From: Bacteroidota bacterium | Lineage (GTDB): Bacteria; Bacteroidota; Bacteroidia; Chitinophagales; Saprospiraceae | DNA: 64,000 nucleotides | Direction of reading: 5' to 3' | Assembly (NCBI GenBank): GCA_018222965.1 | Contig: JAAEZH010000008.1 | Location: 1-64,000 of the forward strand | Shown: in pieces, positions 43,148 through 51,836 of the stretch | Layout: each line of letters starts with the position of its first letter | How positions within the stretch are numbered: the first letter of the stretch is position 1 | Program-made: the position numbers and the translations under genes | The notes under the pieces: model-generated | The model's input: only the letters and a program-made list of their open reading frames with translations | Database searches by the model: none | Told to the model about the DNA's origin: nothing

Positions 43148-44599
43148 TTGATCAATTTCACTCCTATAACAAATGTCGTTGGAATCCTGCTGATCATTAT
43201 CGGGTTTCTGATGTTTACGGGGCTTCCCTTTTCCTGGTATTACCACAGTGGTGATGCGCAGGCTTTATTCTTTTCAGGTGGCATTACCATCCTGGCAGGG
43301 CTGTTGCTCTGGCTGTATGAATTCCGGTCGGATGCCAATGTGAAAAAGCGGGAAGGATATTTGATCGTGGCGCTGGGTTGGCTGGCCATGACTACCTTCG
43401 GCACCCTCCCCTATTTGATTAGCGGTGTAATTGACAGTCCGGTAGATGCTTTCTTTGAGAGCGTATCCGGAATGACAACTACGGGAGCCAGTATCATCAA
43501 CGACATCGAAAGGGTTCCTGCCGGTATCCTGTACTGGCGAAGTCTGAGTCAATGGATCGGCGGCATGGGTATCATCGTATTGACGGTGGCGATATTCCCC
43601 CTTCTGCGCATTGGCGGTGTCGAATTATTTGTAGCTGAAGCGCCCGGACCTACTTCCGACAAACTCCACCCCAGGATACAGGAAACCGCTAAACGCTTGT
43701 GGCTGATCTATGTCAGTCTTACGGTTGTACTGATGTTTTTGCTTTGGATCCTGGGAATGAACTTCTACGAGGCTGTAAACCACGCCTTAACGACTATGGC
43801 TACGGGTGGGTTTTCAACCCGCAATGCCAGTATGGCTGCTTTTGATACGCCCCTTCTTCAGTATCCAATTATTCTGTTCATGTTTATTGCCGGTACCAAC
43901 TATACGGTGATCTACTATTCCCTCTTGGGTAAATGGAAGAATGTATGGAAGAGCGATGAGTTTAAAGCTTATCTGGGGGTAGTTTTTGTACTGGCAGTCA
44001 TCGTAACGCTGACGGTATATTCTCGCACCAATTTCAATATTGAAGAATCTTTTCGCGCCAGCTTGTTCCAGATTGTTTCTTTGATTACCACCACGGGATT
44101 TGTCTCTGCCGATTACACTTCATGGGGAAATAGTATGACCATGTTGTTTTTCGTCCTCTTATTTGTCGGGGCTTGCGCCGGATCTACCTCTGGTGGTATT
44201 AAGTTGATTCGTCATCTGGTGTTTTTCAAAAATTCTTTTCTGGAGTTTAAAAGGATTCTACATCCCAACGCAATAGTACCGCTCAAACTTAACGGAGAGA
44301 TTGTTCGTCCGAAAGTAATGACCCACATTCTGGTATTCTTACTTCTATACCTGATTTTGTTTGTATTGGGCTCTATCACCGTCAGCGCTCTCGGCCTGGA
44401 TTTTGACACGGCGGTGGGAGCTGTGGCAACCAGCCTGGGCAATGTTGGTCCGGGGATTGGAGATGTAGGCCCGGTGGATAATTTTGCCTGGCTTCCCGAT
44501 TCTGTAAAATGGATATTGACTTTCCTCATGCTCCTCGGCCGTCTTGAGTTGTTTACGATCCTGGTACTGTTTATGCCGTATTTTTGGAAAACGAATTAG
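43148..44599 (+). CDS. trkH: Trk K+ transporter subunit TrkH
   Basis: 483 residues with four MPM (membrane-pore-membrane) repeats. Pore-loop motifs are seen as SVSGMTTTGASII, TTMATGGFSTRNA, SLITTTGFVSADY and ATSLGNVGPGIG. It conducts K+ across the inner membrane under TrkA control. The apparent start is a TTG; no ATG is found in frame upstream in the AT-rich spacer, and the family's MINF start fits the TTG. Confidence 0.94.
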   Translation: MINFTPITNVVGILLIIIGFLMFTGLPFSWYYHSGDAQALFFSGGITILAGLLLWLYEFRSDANVKKREGYLIVALGWLAMTTFGTLPYLISGVIDSPVDAFFESVSGMTTTGASIINDIERVPAGILYWRSLSQWIGGMGIIVLTVAIFPLLRIGGVELFVAEAPGPTSDKLHPRIQETAKRLWLIYVSLTVVLMFLLWILGMNFYEAVNHALTTMATGGFSTRNASMAAFDTPLLQYPIILFMFIAGTNYTVIYYSLLGKWKNVWKSDEFKAYLGVVFVLAVIVTLTVYSRTNFNIEESFRASLFQIVSLITTTGFVSADYTSWGNSMTMLFFVLLFVGACAGSTSGGIKLIRHLVFFKNSFLEFKRILHPNAIVPLKLNGEIVRPKVMTHILVFLLLYLILFVLGSITVSALGLDFDTAVGAVATSLGNVGPGIGDVGPVDNFAWLPDSVKWILTFLMLLGRLELFTILVLFMPYFWKTN

Positions 44600-44600
44600 A

Positions 44601-44628
44601 AGAGAGAGTATTGAGGATTGAGGATAGA
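44601..44628. repeat. left flanking repeat of the four-helix-bundle gene
   Basis: A GAGGATTGAGGATAGA-type motif (44611-44628) is roughly the reverse complement of the TATCCTCTATCCTC microsatellite at 45052-45094. Together they bracket the gene at 44664-45041. Confidence 0.6.
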
Positions 44629-44663
44629 AATGCGAGTCTGTTAGATTACCTTTCATCCAAAAA

Positions 44664-45041
44664 ATGAAAAACCGACATTATTTTCTAAGACTTAAAGTCT
44701 GGCAAGAAGCTCGAATTCTCAACCGATCAATTTATCAAATCACTAAAGACTTTCCGGAATCAGAACGTTTTGGACTAACTAGTCAAATTCGAAGATGTGG
44801 CGTATCTGTCTGCTCTAACATCGCTGAAGGCAGCAGCAGATCAAGTGGTAAAGATCAGGCCAGATTTACAGAACTAGCTTACGGAAGTCTGCTTGAACTT
44901 TTAAATCAATTAATTTTGTCAAATGACCTTGAGTTTATTAAAGACCAATCGGCTTTTGAAGAAATTGACGACAGAATTTGCTCTATTTCCAAAATGTTGA
45001 CCGGGCTCAGAAAAACTCAATTATCCAGGAGAAAAATTTAA
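44664..45041 (+). CDS. four-helix-bundle protein (23S rRNA intervening-sequence / Avd-like)
   Basis: A 125-residue protein of the four-helix-bundle (IVP, TIGR02436) family: LRLKVWQEARILNRSIYQIT, the diagnostic ERFGLTSQIRRCGVSVCSNIAEGSSR and ELAYGSLLELLNQLILSNDL. Relatives are found in 23S rRNA intervening sequences, and the accessory Avd proteins of diversity-generating retroelements share the fold. The gene is flanked by inverted low-complexity repeats at 44601 and 45052. The function is unknown. Confidence 0.88.
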   Translation: MKNRHYFLRLKVWQEARILNRSIYQITKDFPESERFGLTSQIRRCGVSVCSNIAEGSSRSSGKDQARFTELAYGSLLELLNQLILSNDLEFIKDQSAFEEIDDRICSISKMLTGLRKTQLSRRKI

Positions 45042-45051
45042 CTCCAAAAGC

Positions 45052-45094
45052 AATCCTCTCCCTCCTCTACTCTATCCTCTATCCTCTATCCTCT
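45052..45094. repeat. right flanking repeat, TATCCTC microsatellite
   Basis: Consecutive TATCCTC units (7-nt period), reverse-complementary in type to the repeat at 44601-44628. It ends at the stop codon of the ChaN-like gene. Confidence 0.65.
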
Positions 45095-45941
45095 AATAAG
45101 TTCTCGTCACATCCTCATCCACGCAGATGATAAAATCGGCTTTGCCTTCGTGCTCTTCTTTGAGCTTTTTCACATCTGCCTGAGAGACAGTCGTAATTGT
45201 CGCATATTCCAAATCGGGTTCCTGTCTTTTGAGGTACCAGACAATGCCTTCGTAATGATCGGAATGGTAAGAACCATTGTAGTGGATAAACAACTTTCCC
45301 GCCTCATAATTGGCGAGGATGAAGTGTGCCATGGTAGCGTCTTTAGAAGCTTGTGCTTTAACCAGTTCTGGTGTGCCGTGGTCGCCCATCATCTCCAGGA
45401 TCGCCTGGTAGGTCGGCAATTCCGGGTCGAAAGGAATCGGCAGCGGGGCAATCCAGGATTTTTCTTCAGCACTCAGGGAATCGAGCGTTTCAAAACCATT
45501 GAGGTACACCTTTCGCGCAAAGCGGCGAGGAATATTGGTGGCCACAAATTCCAGCTCATTTTCCTTGGCAAGGTCTACCAGCGGTTTATAATCCGTTTTA
45601 AAATTCGGCCACAGCCGGGCTAAAGTATCGAGCCCTTTATAATCGATTGCTCCGGAAAGGTAATCATCCAGCTCATTCTGATTATCGGCTTCCATCATTT
45701 CTGCGCCCAGGATCAGCTCTCTTTTATCATGGAGGTCCTCGGTAACTTCGTATTGCAGCCAGTGAGCGATAGCATTGTTGTGCTCTTCGCCAAACATCAC
45801 AACATCGGCATCCTTCAGGCTTTTCATCATCTTTTTGTAGGAGACCTTTTTTCCATTGCTGTTGTAAATCACGTAGGCCGTTTGCGCAGAAGCAAGCTGC
45901 AAGGTAAAGGCTAATGAAAGGCTGAGGAGCAGGTACTTCAT
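45093..45941 (-). CDS. ChaN-like (heme-binding, Tiki superfamily) secreted protein
   Basis: 282 residues with a Sec signal (SLAFTLQLASAQ). The domain resembles the ChaN/EreA-like (Tiki) superfamily: DADVVMFGEEHNNAIAHWLQYEV, ILGAEMMEADNQ, the middle FVATNIPRRFARKV, and the C-terminal IHYNGSYHSDHYEGIVWYL. ChaN binds haem as a stacked cofactor, and family members are thought to be metalloprotease-like; the role here is unresolved. ATG 45941 is chosen as the signal-peptide start. Confidence 0.82.
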   Translation of the reverse strand: MKYLLLSLSLAFTLQLASAQTAYVIYNSNGKKVSYKKMMKSLKDADVVMFGEEHNNAIAHWLQYEVTEDLHDKRELILGAEMMEADNQNELDDYLSGAIDYKGLDTLARLWPNFKTDYKPLVDLAKENELEFVATNIPRRFARKVYLNGFETLDSLSAEEKSWIAPLPIPFDPELPTYQAILEMMGDHGTPELVKAQASKDATMAHFILANYEAGKLFIHYNGSYHSDHYEGIVWYLKRQEPDLEYATITTVSQADVKKLKEEHEGKADFIICVDEDVTRTY

Positions 45942-46023
45942 GGGGTGATATGGATTAACAGGATTTGCATTATCATGCGATAATAGTAAAATTCCGGGAA
46001 TGCAGCGAATTTCAGGGTATCCG

Positions 46024-46746
46024 TTAGCTATTCCCGGCAAGCACTTCGAATACATCTTTTCTGCGCCCCCGGCTCACCGGTATTTCCTGCTGACCGATAA
46101 AAAGGCTTTCGGTCTTCCAGTTTTTCACCTTATTCACATTGATAATAAAGCTTCGGTGTGTTTGCAAAAAGATATCGGCAGGCAACTGATCCATCAACTC
46201 TTTCATGGATGAGCGCTGCAGAATACTCTCCTCCCCTTCCAGAAAAACCCGCACATAAACATGCTCGGATTGCAGAAAGAGAATATTATTCGTTTCTACC
46301 CGAATCTTTTGCGAACCGTCGTTGAGTAATACACTTTTTTTATTTTCATCCTGCGAAAAAAAGCGATGCATCACGATCTCTATCGACGCGATCAGGCTTT
46401 CCTTTTGCAGGGGTTTTGTCAGATACCCACCCGGCAGGGTCTCTTTTGCCTGCATGATATTTTTAGCGTCAGACTGTGCGGTGAGAAAAATGTACGGACA
46501 ATTAATCTTCGATTTCTGAATGTATCGGGCCAGATCAATGCCTGTTTTAGGGCCATTTAAACGGATATCCAACAGAACCAGATCAGGTCGCTGTTTATGG
46601 ATCATTTCTACCCCCTCTTCATAAGAAATAGCATTGCCCACTACAGCATGTCCGGCCGATCGCAAATAGCGTTTAATGGTATCGGCGATGAGAATTTCAT
46701 CTTCGACAATTAGGATTCGAAAGTTGGTCGTGGTATAGATGTTCAT
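46024..46746 (-). CDS. LytTR-type response regulator
   Basis: A 240-residue response regulator: receiver domain (ILIVEDEILIADTIKRYL, phospho-acceptor Asp in LVLLDIRLNG, Lys in GGYLTKPLQKE), then a LytTR DNA-binding domain (ILFLQSEHVYVRVFLEG, FLQTHRSFIINVNKVKNW, IPVSRGRRKDVFEVL). LytTR proteins bind pairs of direct repeats; a candidate site lies just upstream of the operon at 48655-48690. ATG 46746 is preferred; the extra upstream codons lack domain content. It follows the kinase gene by about 49 bp. Confidence 0.93.
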   Translation of the reverse strand: MNIYTTTNFRILIVEDEILIADTIKRYLRSAGHAVVGNAISYEEGVEMIHKQRPDLVLLDIRLNGPKTGIDLARYIQKSKINCPYIFLTAQSDAKNIMQAKETLPGGYLTKPLQKESLIASIEIVMHRFFSQDENKKSVLLNDGSQKIRVETNNILFLQSEHVYVRVFLEGEESILQRSSMKELMDQLPADIFLQTHRSFIINVNKVKNWKTESLFIGQQEIPVSRGRRKDVFEVLAGNS

Positions 46747-46795
46747 TTCCAGTTGGTATTTAGGACTGGCTATGTTTATTATCGCTTTGGAGTGA

Positions 46796-48604
46796 CTATA
46801 CGCTGTTTTTTTCTTCAAAGAATATTTCAAAAACGGCTCCATTGTCATTAAAGCTTTCAAACTTACCCCGGAGTTGTCGCACCATACTTCTTATCAGATA
46901 AGTCCCCAAACCACTTTCGTCTTTATCGATCCAGCCATCCGGCATACCAGGGCCGTTGTCTCTGTAGTTTAGCAAAAAACCATTTTCAATCGACTTCAGC
47001 TGTATGAGGATTTTGAGGCTTTGCCCCGATACTCTGGCATATTTCAGGCTGTTGGTCAGGAGTTCTGTAAGCATGATCCCGAGCGGGATGGAAGTTTCGA
47101 TGTTGAAAAACACCTGATCTATTTGATTTTCAAATTCCGGGCTTTCGCCGAAAGGCGATAAAGAAGCCAGGTGACTGCAAATGCGCCGGGTATATTCTGC
47201 AAAATCAATTTTTGAAACATTATCACCCTGATAGAGAATTTCGTGTACGGTAGCCATGCTGTACACCCGATTGGCCATAGCTCGCAGTTCGCTTTTGGCA
47301 CTGGAACCAACCAACTCCTCTTCCTGAATTTCAAGGAGACTAATGATAACCTGCAGGTTGTTTTTTACCCGATGATGTACTTCATTGCGAAGTAAAACCT
47401 GTTCTTTTAAAGCTTGTGTAAGCTCTGCATTGTTTTCCCTGATCACCCTTGATTGTTTCATGACAACCTTATTGCTTTTTCGCAGTCGCAAATAGGAAAG
47501 GATCACAACAGACAGGATAATCAGTGTCAAAACAATACTAATGGTCAGCCAAAATCGACGCTGGCGTTCGAAGGTAATTTCCTGTTCCTGTTCTTTAAGT
47601 CTGCGAGCTTTTTTGTCGTTGTTGTATTTGGCATCAATTTCTTTGACCTTTTCCGAATTCAGTTGGCGTTGTTCTTCAATTCCCAAATCAGAGGCCAGGT
47701 TGATGTTGTACCAGGCCGAATCCATTTTTCCCATGGCGTAAAACACATTTGCCCGGCGTTTGTAGGCACCCGACCACAGAAAAAAGTCATTGCCGGCTTC
47801 CTGTGCCAGCTTGATCGCCTTAAGTGAAGAATCACTATATATCAGGGCTTCTTCAAGCCTGTTGCAATGTTGATTCGTTCGTATCCCGTTTAGCCACATG
47901 TAGGCATAGCCCGTGTAATCTCCCAATTCGTAGTAGTATTTTCCTGCCTCGCGAAAGTGATACAAAGCTTCATCGCATTTTTTCCAATCCAGCAACCCAA
48001 GCAGCAGATGGCTTACCCCAATTTGCTCTGTCAGATTGAGCCTGACAGACGACTCCAAAGCCCGGTCCGCATAATAGCGGGCGGAGTCTCGATCTCCGTG
48101 GATTCGGTGATAAGAAGACAATCGAATAGCGTATTCCGGATAAATACTATCGAGTTCGTATTCGCGGATGTACTTTTCGGCTTGTTGGAGGTTTTGTCTG
48201 CTTTGTCTGGGAAGATCCCGTTTTTCGAAAAGCAAGCCCAAAATAATACAGGCCTCTGCATGAATGGCAGGATACCCCAGCTTATCACTTTCCTCTTTCA
48301 CCCAAAGCAATTGGGTAATGGCCAATTCGTCTTTAAAGTCTTTTTCAAGGGCATCTCCGATGTAGAGCTGAACCCACATACCAATATGGGAACTTTTCAG
48401 ATTGGCGAGATCGATCTCTTTTTCCAATTCTCGCAGTAAGACCAGGGCAGAATCGTTGCGGGATCCGGCCAGCAAGTCTTTTACGTGCCCCAGTTCTTCC
48501 TCCCAATTGCCCACGGGTTCCTGGGCAAAAGCTGTTGGCCTGACTGATATAAGTGCAATCAAACACAACAAGGTGCGAATGGAGGTATGTAAGGTGCTTT
48601 TCAC
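46796..48604 (-). CDS. TPR-containing sensor histidine kinase (HisKA_2)
   Basis: 602 residues: signal peptide (ending AFAQ), a periplasmic region of about 300 residues made of TPR-like helices, one membrane helix (FWLTISIVLTLIILSVVILSY), a HisKA_2 phospho-acceptor (LRNEVHHRVKNNLQVIISLL) and a HATPase_c domain (LLTNSLKYARVSG, NYRDNGPGMPDGW, GLGTYLIRSMVRQLRG). The start is a GTG (48604); no ATG precedes the signal peptide. It pairs with the LytTR regulator downstream, a common Bacteroidota two-component layout. Stimulus unknown. Confidence 0.9.
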   Translation of the reverse strand: MKSTLHTSIRTLLCLIALISVRPTAFAQEPVGNWEEELGHVKDLLAGSRNDSALVLLRELEKEIDLANLKSSHIGMWVQLYIGDALEKDFKDELAITQLLWVKEESDKLGYPAIHAEACIILGLLFEKRDLPRQSRQNLQQAEKYIREYELDSIYPEYAIRLSSYHRIHGDRDSARYYADRALESSVRLNLTEQIGVSHLLLGLLDWKKCDEALYHFREAGKYYYELGDYTGYAYMWLNGIRTNQHCNRLEEALIYSDSSLKAIKLAQEAGNDFFLWSGAYKRRANVFYAMGKMDSAWYNINLASDLGIEEQRQLNSEKVKEIDAKYNNDKKARRLKEQEQEITFERQRRFWLTISIVLTLIILSVVILSYLRLRKSNKVVMKQSRVIRENNAELTQALKEQVLLRNEVHHRVKNNLQVIISLLEIQEEELVGSSAKSELRAMANRVYSMATVHEILYQGDNVSKIDFAEYTRRICSHLASLSPFGESPEFENQIDQVFFNIETSIPLGIMLTELLTNSLKYARVSGQSLKILIQLKSIENGFLLNYRDNGPGMPDGWIDKDESGLGTYLIRSMVRQLRGKFESFNDNGAVFEIFFEEKNSV

Positions 48605-48654
48605 GTAAAACTCAAGTGGAAAAGTCTCAAAGTACAGAAATCCGCGATTCCGAT

Positions 48655-48690
48655 TACCATTCAGAACATATTTCCTACCATTCAGAACAT
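48655..48690 (-). promoter_or_regulatory. direct repeats TACCATTCAGAACAT, candidate LytTR operator
   Basis: TACCATTCAGAACAT occurs at 48655-48669 and again, perfectly, at 48676-48690, a 21-bp period (two helical turns). LytTR-family regulators classically bind such spaced direct repeats. It sits about 50 bp upstream of the kinase-LytTR operon, so autoregulation is likely. The remaining spacer (48605-48928) contains a CTTTCGGCGAAAGCC palindrome at 48766-48780 and no gene. Confidence 0.72.
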
Positions 48691-48928
48691 GCAGCCATCA
48701 TTTTTTCAGTTAGCCAATACCAGTTTCTATAATTGTATCAGCAATTAAAAGCAGTCTCATCACTTCTTTCGGCGAAAGCCGGATTCACAACAACCGTATA
48801 AAAAACATGGAGTAGTTACACTTGCAAGCCATCGCTTGTGCAAGGTAACTCCAGGAAGTATTCCGACAACTTATCAGGTATTGACCCCTGATAAACACCT
48901 AATTTCATTCATTCAAACCTAAAATTCT

Positions 48929-49189
48929 ATGAAGTTTCAACCTTTACGAAAAGCGAAAAAAGTTCAGCAGTTTCGGGCACTGTCCCGGCAGTTGCAAAAG
49001 ATGGCCAGAAACGGCTCCTTCTTTAACCTGAGTCAGGAAAAGCAGCTTTCGCTGAAAGAAAAAGTGGTGCGCCTGTACCGTGAGATCGGTGCTCAACTCC
49101 CCAAAAACCGGGTACGCAAAACCCTGGCTGCCCTGGCACTGGTGTTTAGCCTGGCGGGCTCGGCTTATGCACAGACTTTTGCGGCATAA
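48929..49189 (+). CDS. 86-aa secretion-leader fragment (probable truncated gene)
   Basis: The reading frame codes for a basic helical segment of about 58 residues, then a classic signal peptide (RKTLAALALVFSLAGSAYAQ) and only four further residues before the stop. Large secreted Bacteroidota proteins with such extended N-terminal leaders exist (from memory), so this looks like the front of a gene cut off. The stop codon is formed exactly where the dispersed repeat (49186-49258) begins, suggesting repeat insertion or deletion truncated the gene. A genuine short exported peptide is the alternative. Confidence 0.55.
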   Translation: MKFQPLRKAKKVQQFRALSRQLQKMARNGSFFNLSQEKQLSLKEKVVRLYREIGAQLPKNRVRKTLAALALVFSLAGSAYAQTFAA

Positions 49190-49258
49190 ATCAACCAAAC
49201 TCAACCCTACCGTCGAGCAAAGTGAGACGACTCAACCGGAGGCAAAGCCGACCTAAAC
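49186..49258 (+). repeat. dispersed modular hairpin repeat, flanks the T9SS gene (left)
   Basis: Nearly identical over 70-plus bases to 51697-51772 and, inverted, to 34926-35005: ATCAACCAAACTCAACCC start, GTCGAGCAAAGTGAGACGAC, CGGAGGCAAAGCCGACC. With its twin it brackets the T9SS gene at 49401. The rest of the spacer to 49400 holds AT-rich words (ATTCAACATTCAACATT). Confidence 0.85.
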
Positions 49259-49400
49259 CCAATTAAAAACTCCCTCCTGCGCTTTATTGAGCTTCGGCGG
49301 GCAAGCCCTTTTATTAGCCCTATTAATTAAAAACTAATAATTAAGCATTAAAAATTCTCAATTCAACATTCAACATTCAACATTAAAAACCCTTATACAC

Positions 49401-51377
49401 ATGAAAAAGATATTTACCCTTTTAGTTTTCACCCTTTTATGGATCACCCCCTGGCAAATCTCTGCACAAGTGGAAGATGTAGCAACAGGAATAGGAGGTG
49501 TTCAAACAGTGCTTTTGGACGGAAACGAACTCTACATCAGTGGAGGCTATACCAATATTGTAAAGATTGATATTAATCAAGCCTTTCCTGCCCCTCAAAC
49601 AGAAGTAACCGCACCTGGATATGGAGGCACCGGATTAGCGCTTTACGGTACAGAACTCTACTTTTTTGGGAACTACACCTTAAGAAAAATCGACATTACC
49701 AACCCCCTGCCTGCCACCCCCGAAACTGTCATCGGCAGTGGCTTAGGGGTTGCAGGACCAATTCTCATATTGGGAGATTATTTGTATTTGGCCGATTGGC
49801 CGAATAACATGATCCGAAGAATAGATTTAACCAGTTCTGATCCCCAACTCGAAGATGTCATTTCTGTCGCTACCCCTTTTGGGATTGCGGCAAAAGGAAA
49901 TGAGATTTATGCTGTGGAATTTTACCTGGGGAAAGTTGTAAAATTTGACATCACCGATTCCAATCCAAGCCTGACCGATGTAACAAGTGGATTGTCAGGT
50001 CCAACCGGGCTTACCTTTAATGGAAATTTTCTTTACATCTGCGAGGGTGCTTCCAACGAATTAAGCCGTATCGACATCAATGAATCCAACCCAAGCCCGG
50101 AAACGGTCATCTCCTCCGGGCTTTCATACCCTCAATTTACAGCTTTCAATGGTCTGGACATTTTTATTGCAAATAACGGTTCAGGTACGGTGGTTAAATA
50201 TACCGTTGATGACCCTGTGCTCTCCACCATTCTTCCGGTTTGTGAAGGTACTATGCCAAACAATCTGGGAGGAGCCTCTCCAACAGGCGGGGTCTATAGC
50301 GGGCCGGGTGTAACCGACAATGGAGACGGGCAGACCTTTTCTTTCGATCCGGCCGCTGCCGGAGGAGTAGGCACTTATACCATTACCTACACCCTGGGAC
50401 AGGCTGCCACCACCAGTCTGGAAGTCGTTGCTCCACCTGCTGTAAGCATGGGAGCACTTACAGATGTATTGGTTGACGCAGGAGTCCAGAATTTGGGAGG
50501 CGGTACCCCCGCGGGTGGCATGTATAGCGGTACAGCAGTAACGGATGGCAGCGATGGCGAGACCTTCAGCTTTGACCCGGCAGCAGCCGGCATCGGAGAG
50601 CATGAAGTCACCTATACCTATACCGATGCCAATGGTTGCAGTGCTACGGCCACAACCACTATCACGGTAAATGCCAATGTTGGTCCGGGCAACGAATGCC
50701 CCGATGCCATCGACATCAATGCCCTTTTTGGTCAGCCAGCCGGAGAGCCACAGGTATCCAGTCTCGCTGACAACACCAACAACAATACTACAGGAGATCC
50801 AAGCATAGAAGCAGGCTGCTTTTTTAATGAGGACCCCTTCCAGCATACCGTTTGGTTTACCTTTACCGGCGACGGAGAAACCTACAACATCAAGTCGGTG
50901 GAATGTACGGCTACCAACTACATCAGCGATGGAGACACACAGGTAGCCATTTATTCCGGCGATTGCAGCAACCCGGTATTTGTATCCTGCAACGAGGACG
51001 AGGACGGCAATAATGAAATCTACAACTTCAACATTGATCTGGAGACAGAAATGGGTGTGGAGTATCAAATGCTTGTGGATGGCTGGGACAGCAGCACAGG
51101 AGAATTTTGCATTCAGGTCATTGCCGCTGAAAGCATTGCGGTTACGGAGATTACCCAAACAAACATCCAGTTATTTCCGAATCCGACTACCGGCTTCCTG
51201 CAAATGGAAAATGTTCGGGCAGAAACAGTGGAGATTTACGGTACAACTGGTCAGTTGATCAAAACGCTGGTACCGGCAGAAAACAGCATTGACATTTCCA
51301 ATCTGGCTGCCGGCTTTTACATGCTGAAAATTTACGAAGGTGAGCAGATTTATTCTGCTAAAGTGATAAAGCAATAA
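49401..51377 (+). CDS. secreted beta-propeller protein with T9SS sorting domain
   Basis: 658 residues. Sec signal (ending WQISAQ). About residues 25-275 repeat blades like those of NHL/SMP-30 propellers (GLSGPTGLTFNGNFLYICEG, GIAAKGNEIYAVEF, LDGNELYISGGYTN). Two Bacteroidota adhesin-like repeats follow (GVYSGPGVTDNGDGQTFSFD and GMYSGTAVTDGSDGETFSFD), then a PPC-like segment around 430-560 (VWFTFTGDGETYNI), and the C-terminal T9SS type A domain from LFPNPTTGFLQMENV to LAAGFYMLKIYEGEQ. It is likely exported to the cell surface; ligand unknown. Confidence 0.88.
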   Translation: MKKIFTLLVFTLLWITPWQISAQVEDVATGIGGVQTVLLDGNELYISGGYTNIVKIDINQAFPAPQTEVTAPGYGGTGLALYGTELYFFGNYTLRKIDITNPLPATPETVIGSGLGVAGPILILGDYLYLADWPNNMIRRIDLTSSDPQLEDVISVATPFGIAAKGNEIYAVEFYLGKVVKFDITDSNPSLTDVTSGLSGPTGLTFNGNFLYICEGASNELSRIDINESNPSPETVISSGLSYPQFTAFNGLDIFIANNGSGTVVKYTVDDPVLSTILPVCEGTMPNNLGGASPTGGVYSGPGVTDNGDGQTFSFDPAAAGGVGTYTITYTLGQAATTSLEVVAPPAVSMGALTDVLVDAGVQNLGGGTPAGGMYSGTAVTDGSDGETFSFDPAAAGIGEHEVTYTYTDANGCSATATTTITVNANVGPGNECPDAIDINALFGQPAGEPQVSSLADNTNNNTTGDPSIEAGCFFNEDPFQHTVWFTFTGDGETYNIKSVECTATNYISDGDTQVAIYSGDCSNPVFVSCNEDEDGNNEIYNFNIDLETEMGVEYQMLVDGWDSSTGEFCIQVIAAESIAVTEITQTNIQLFPNPTTGFLQMENVRAETVEIYGTTGQLIKTLVPAENSIDISNLAAGFYMLKIYEGEQIYSAKVIKQ

Positions 51378-51396
51378 AATACAGTTTAAGATCAGG

Positions 51397-51430
51397 AAGG
51401 TGGTTTGAGTATTCAGGCCACCTTTTTTTA
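51397..51430 (+). terminator. rho-independent terminator after the T9SS gene
   Basis: AAGGTGG and CCACCTT form the stem around a 14-nt loop, followed directly by TTTTTTTA-type residues. Confidence 0.88.
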
Positions 51431-51456
51431 TTTCCGTTTTATTTCTGTTTTATGCG

Positions 51457-51510
51457 TTTGATACGTTTGATACGTTTGATACGTTTGATACGTTTGATAC
51501 GTTTGATACG
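51457..51510. repeat. 9-nt tandem repeat TTTGATACG, 6 units
   Basis: Six exact copies of TTTGATACG. Same unit length and copy number as the TTCTTTCCG array at 37291-37344, but different sequence. Downstream, near 51650-51690, lies a further hairpin (GCCTGCC/GGCAGGC). Confidence 0.92.
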
Positions 51511-51696
51511 AAATTAAAGGAAGTTGAGAAGTCTAATAATACAATCGTATATCCGTGATACGTCGGACGTGAAACGTATTTCAGCAGCTCGTTTTCAATG
51601 ACTTGATCTTGATTTTGGGATTGCTCGACTTTTTCTGTACGAATTCAAAATTCTGCCTGCCTGCTCGACAAGCTATCCGGGCAGGCAAGGCATTAT

Positions 51697-51772
51697 AAAT
51701 CAACCAAACTCAACCCTACCGTCGAGCAAAGTGAGACGACTCAACCGGAGGCAAAGCCGACCTAAACCCAAT
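51697..51772 (+). repeat. dispersed modular hairpin repeat, flanks the T9SS gene (right)
   Basis: Nearly identical to 49186-49258. It is followed by the same AT-rich AATAATTAAGCATTAAAAA tail as the left copy, which has about 60 extra bases inserted between the two parts. Confidence 0.85.
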
Positions 51773-51836
51773 TAAAAACTAATAATTAAGCATTAAAAAC
51801 TCTCAATTCTGCATTCTCAATTCAACATTAACTCCT

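Noticed and set aside
44664-45041. Diversity-generating retroelement accessory gene (avd)
   Set aside because: The fold is shared with Avd, but no reverse transcriptase, template repeat or variable repeat was found near any of the three copies.
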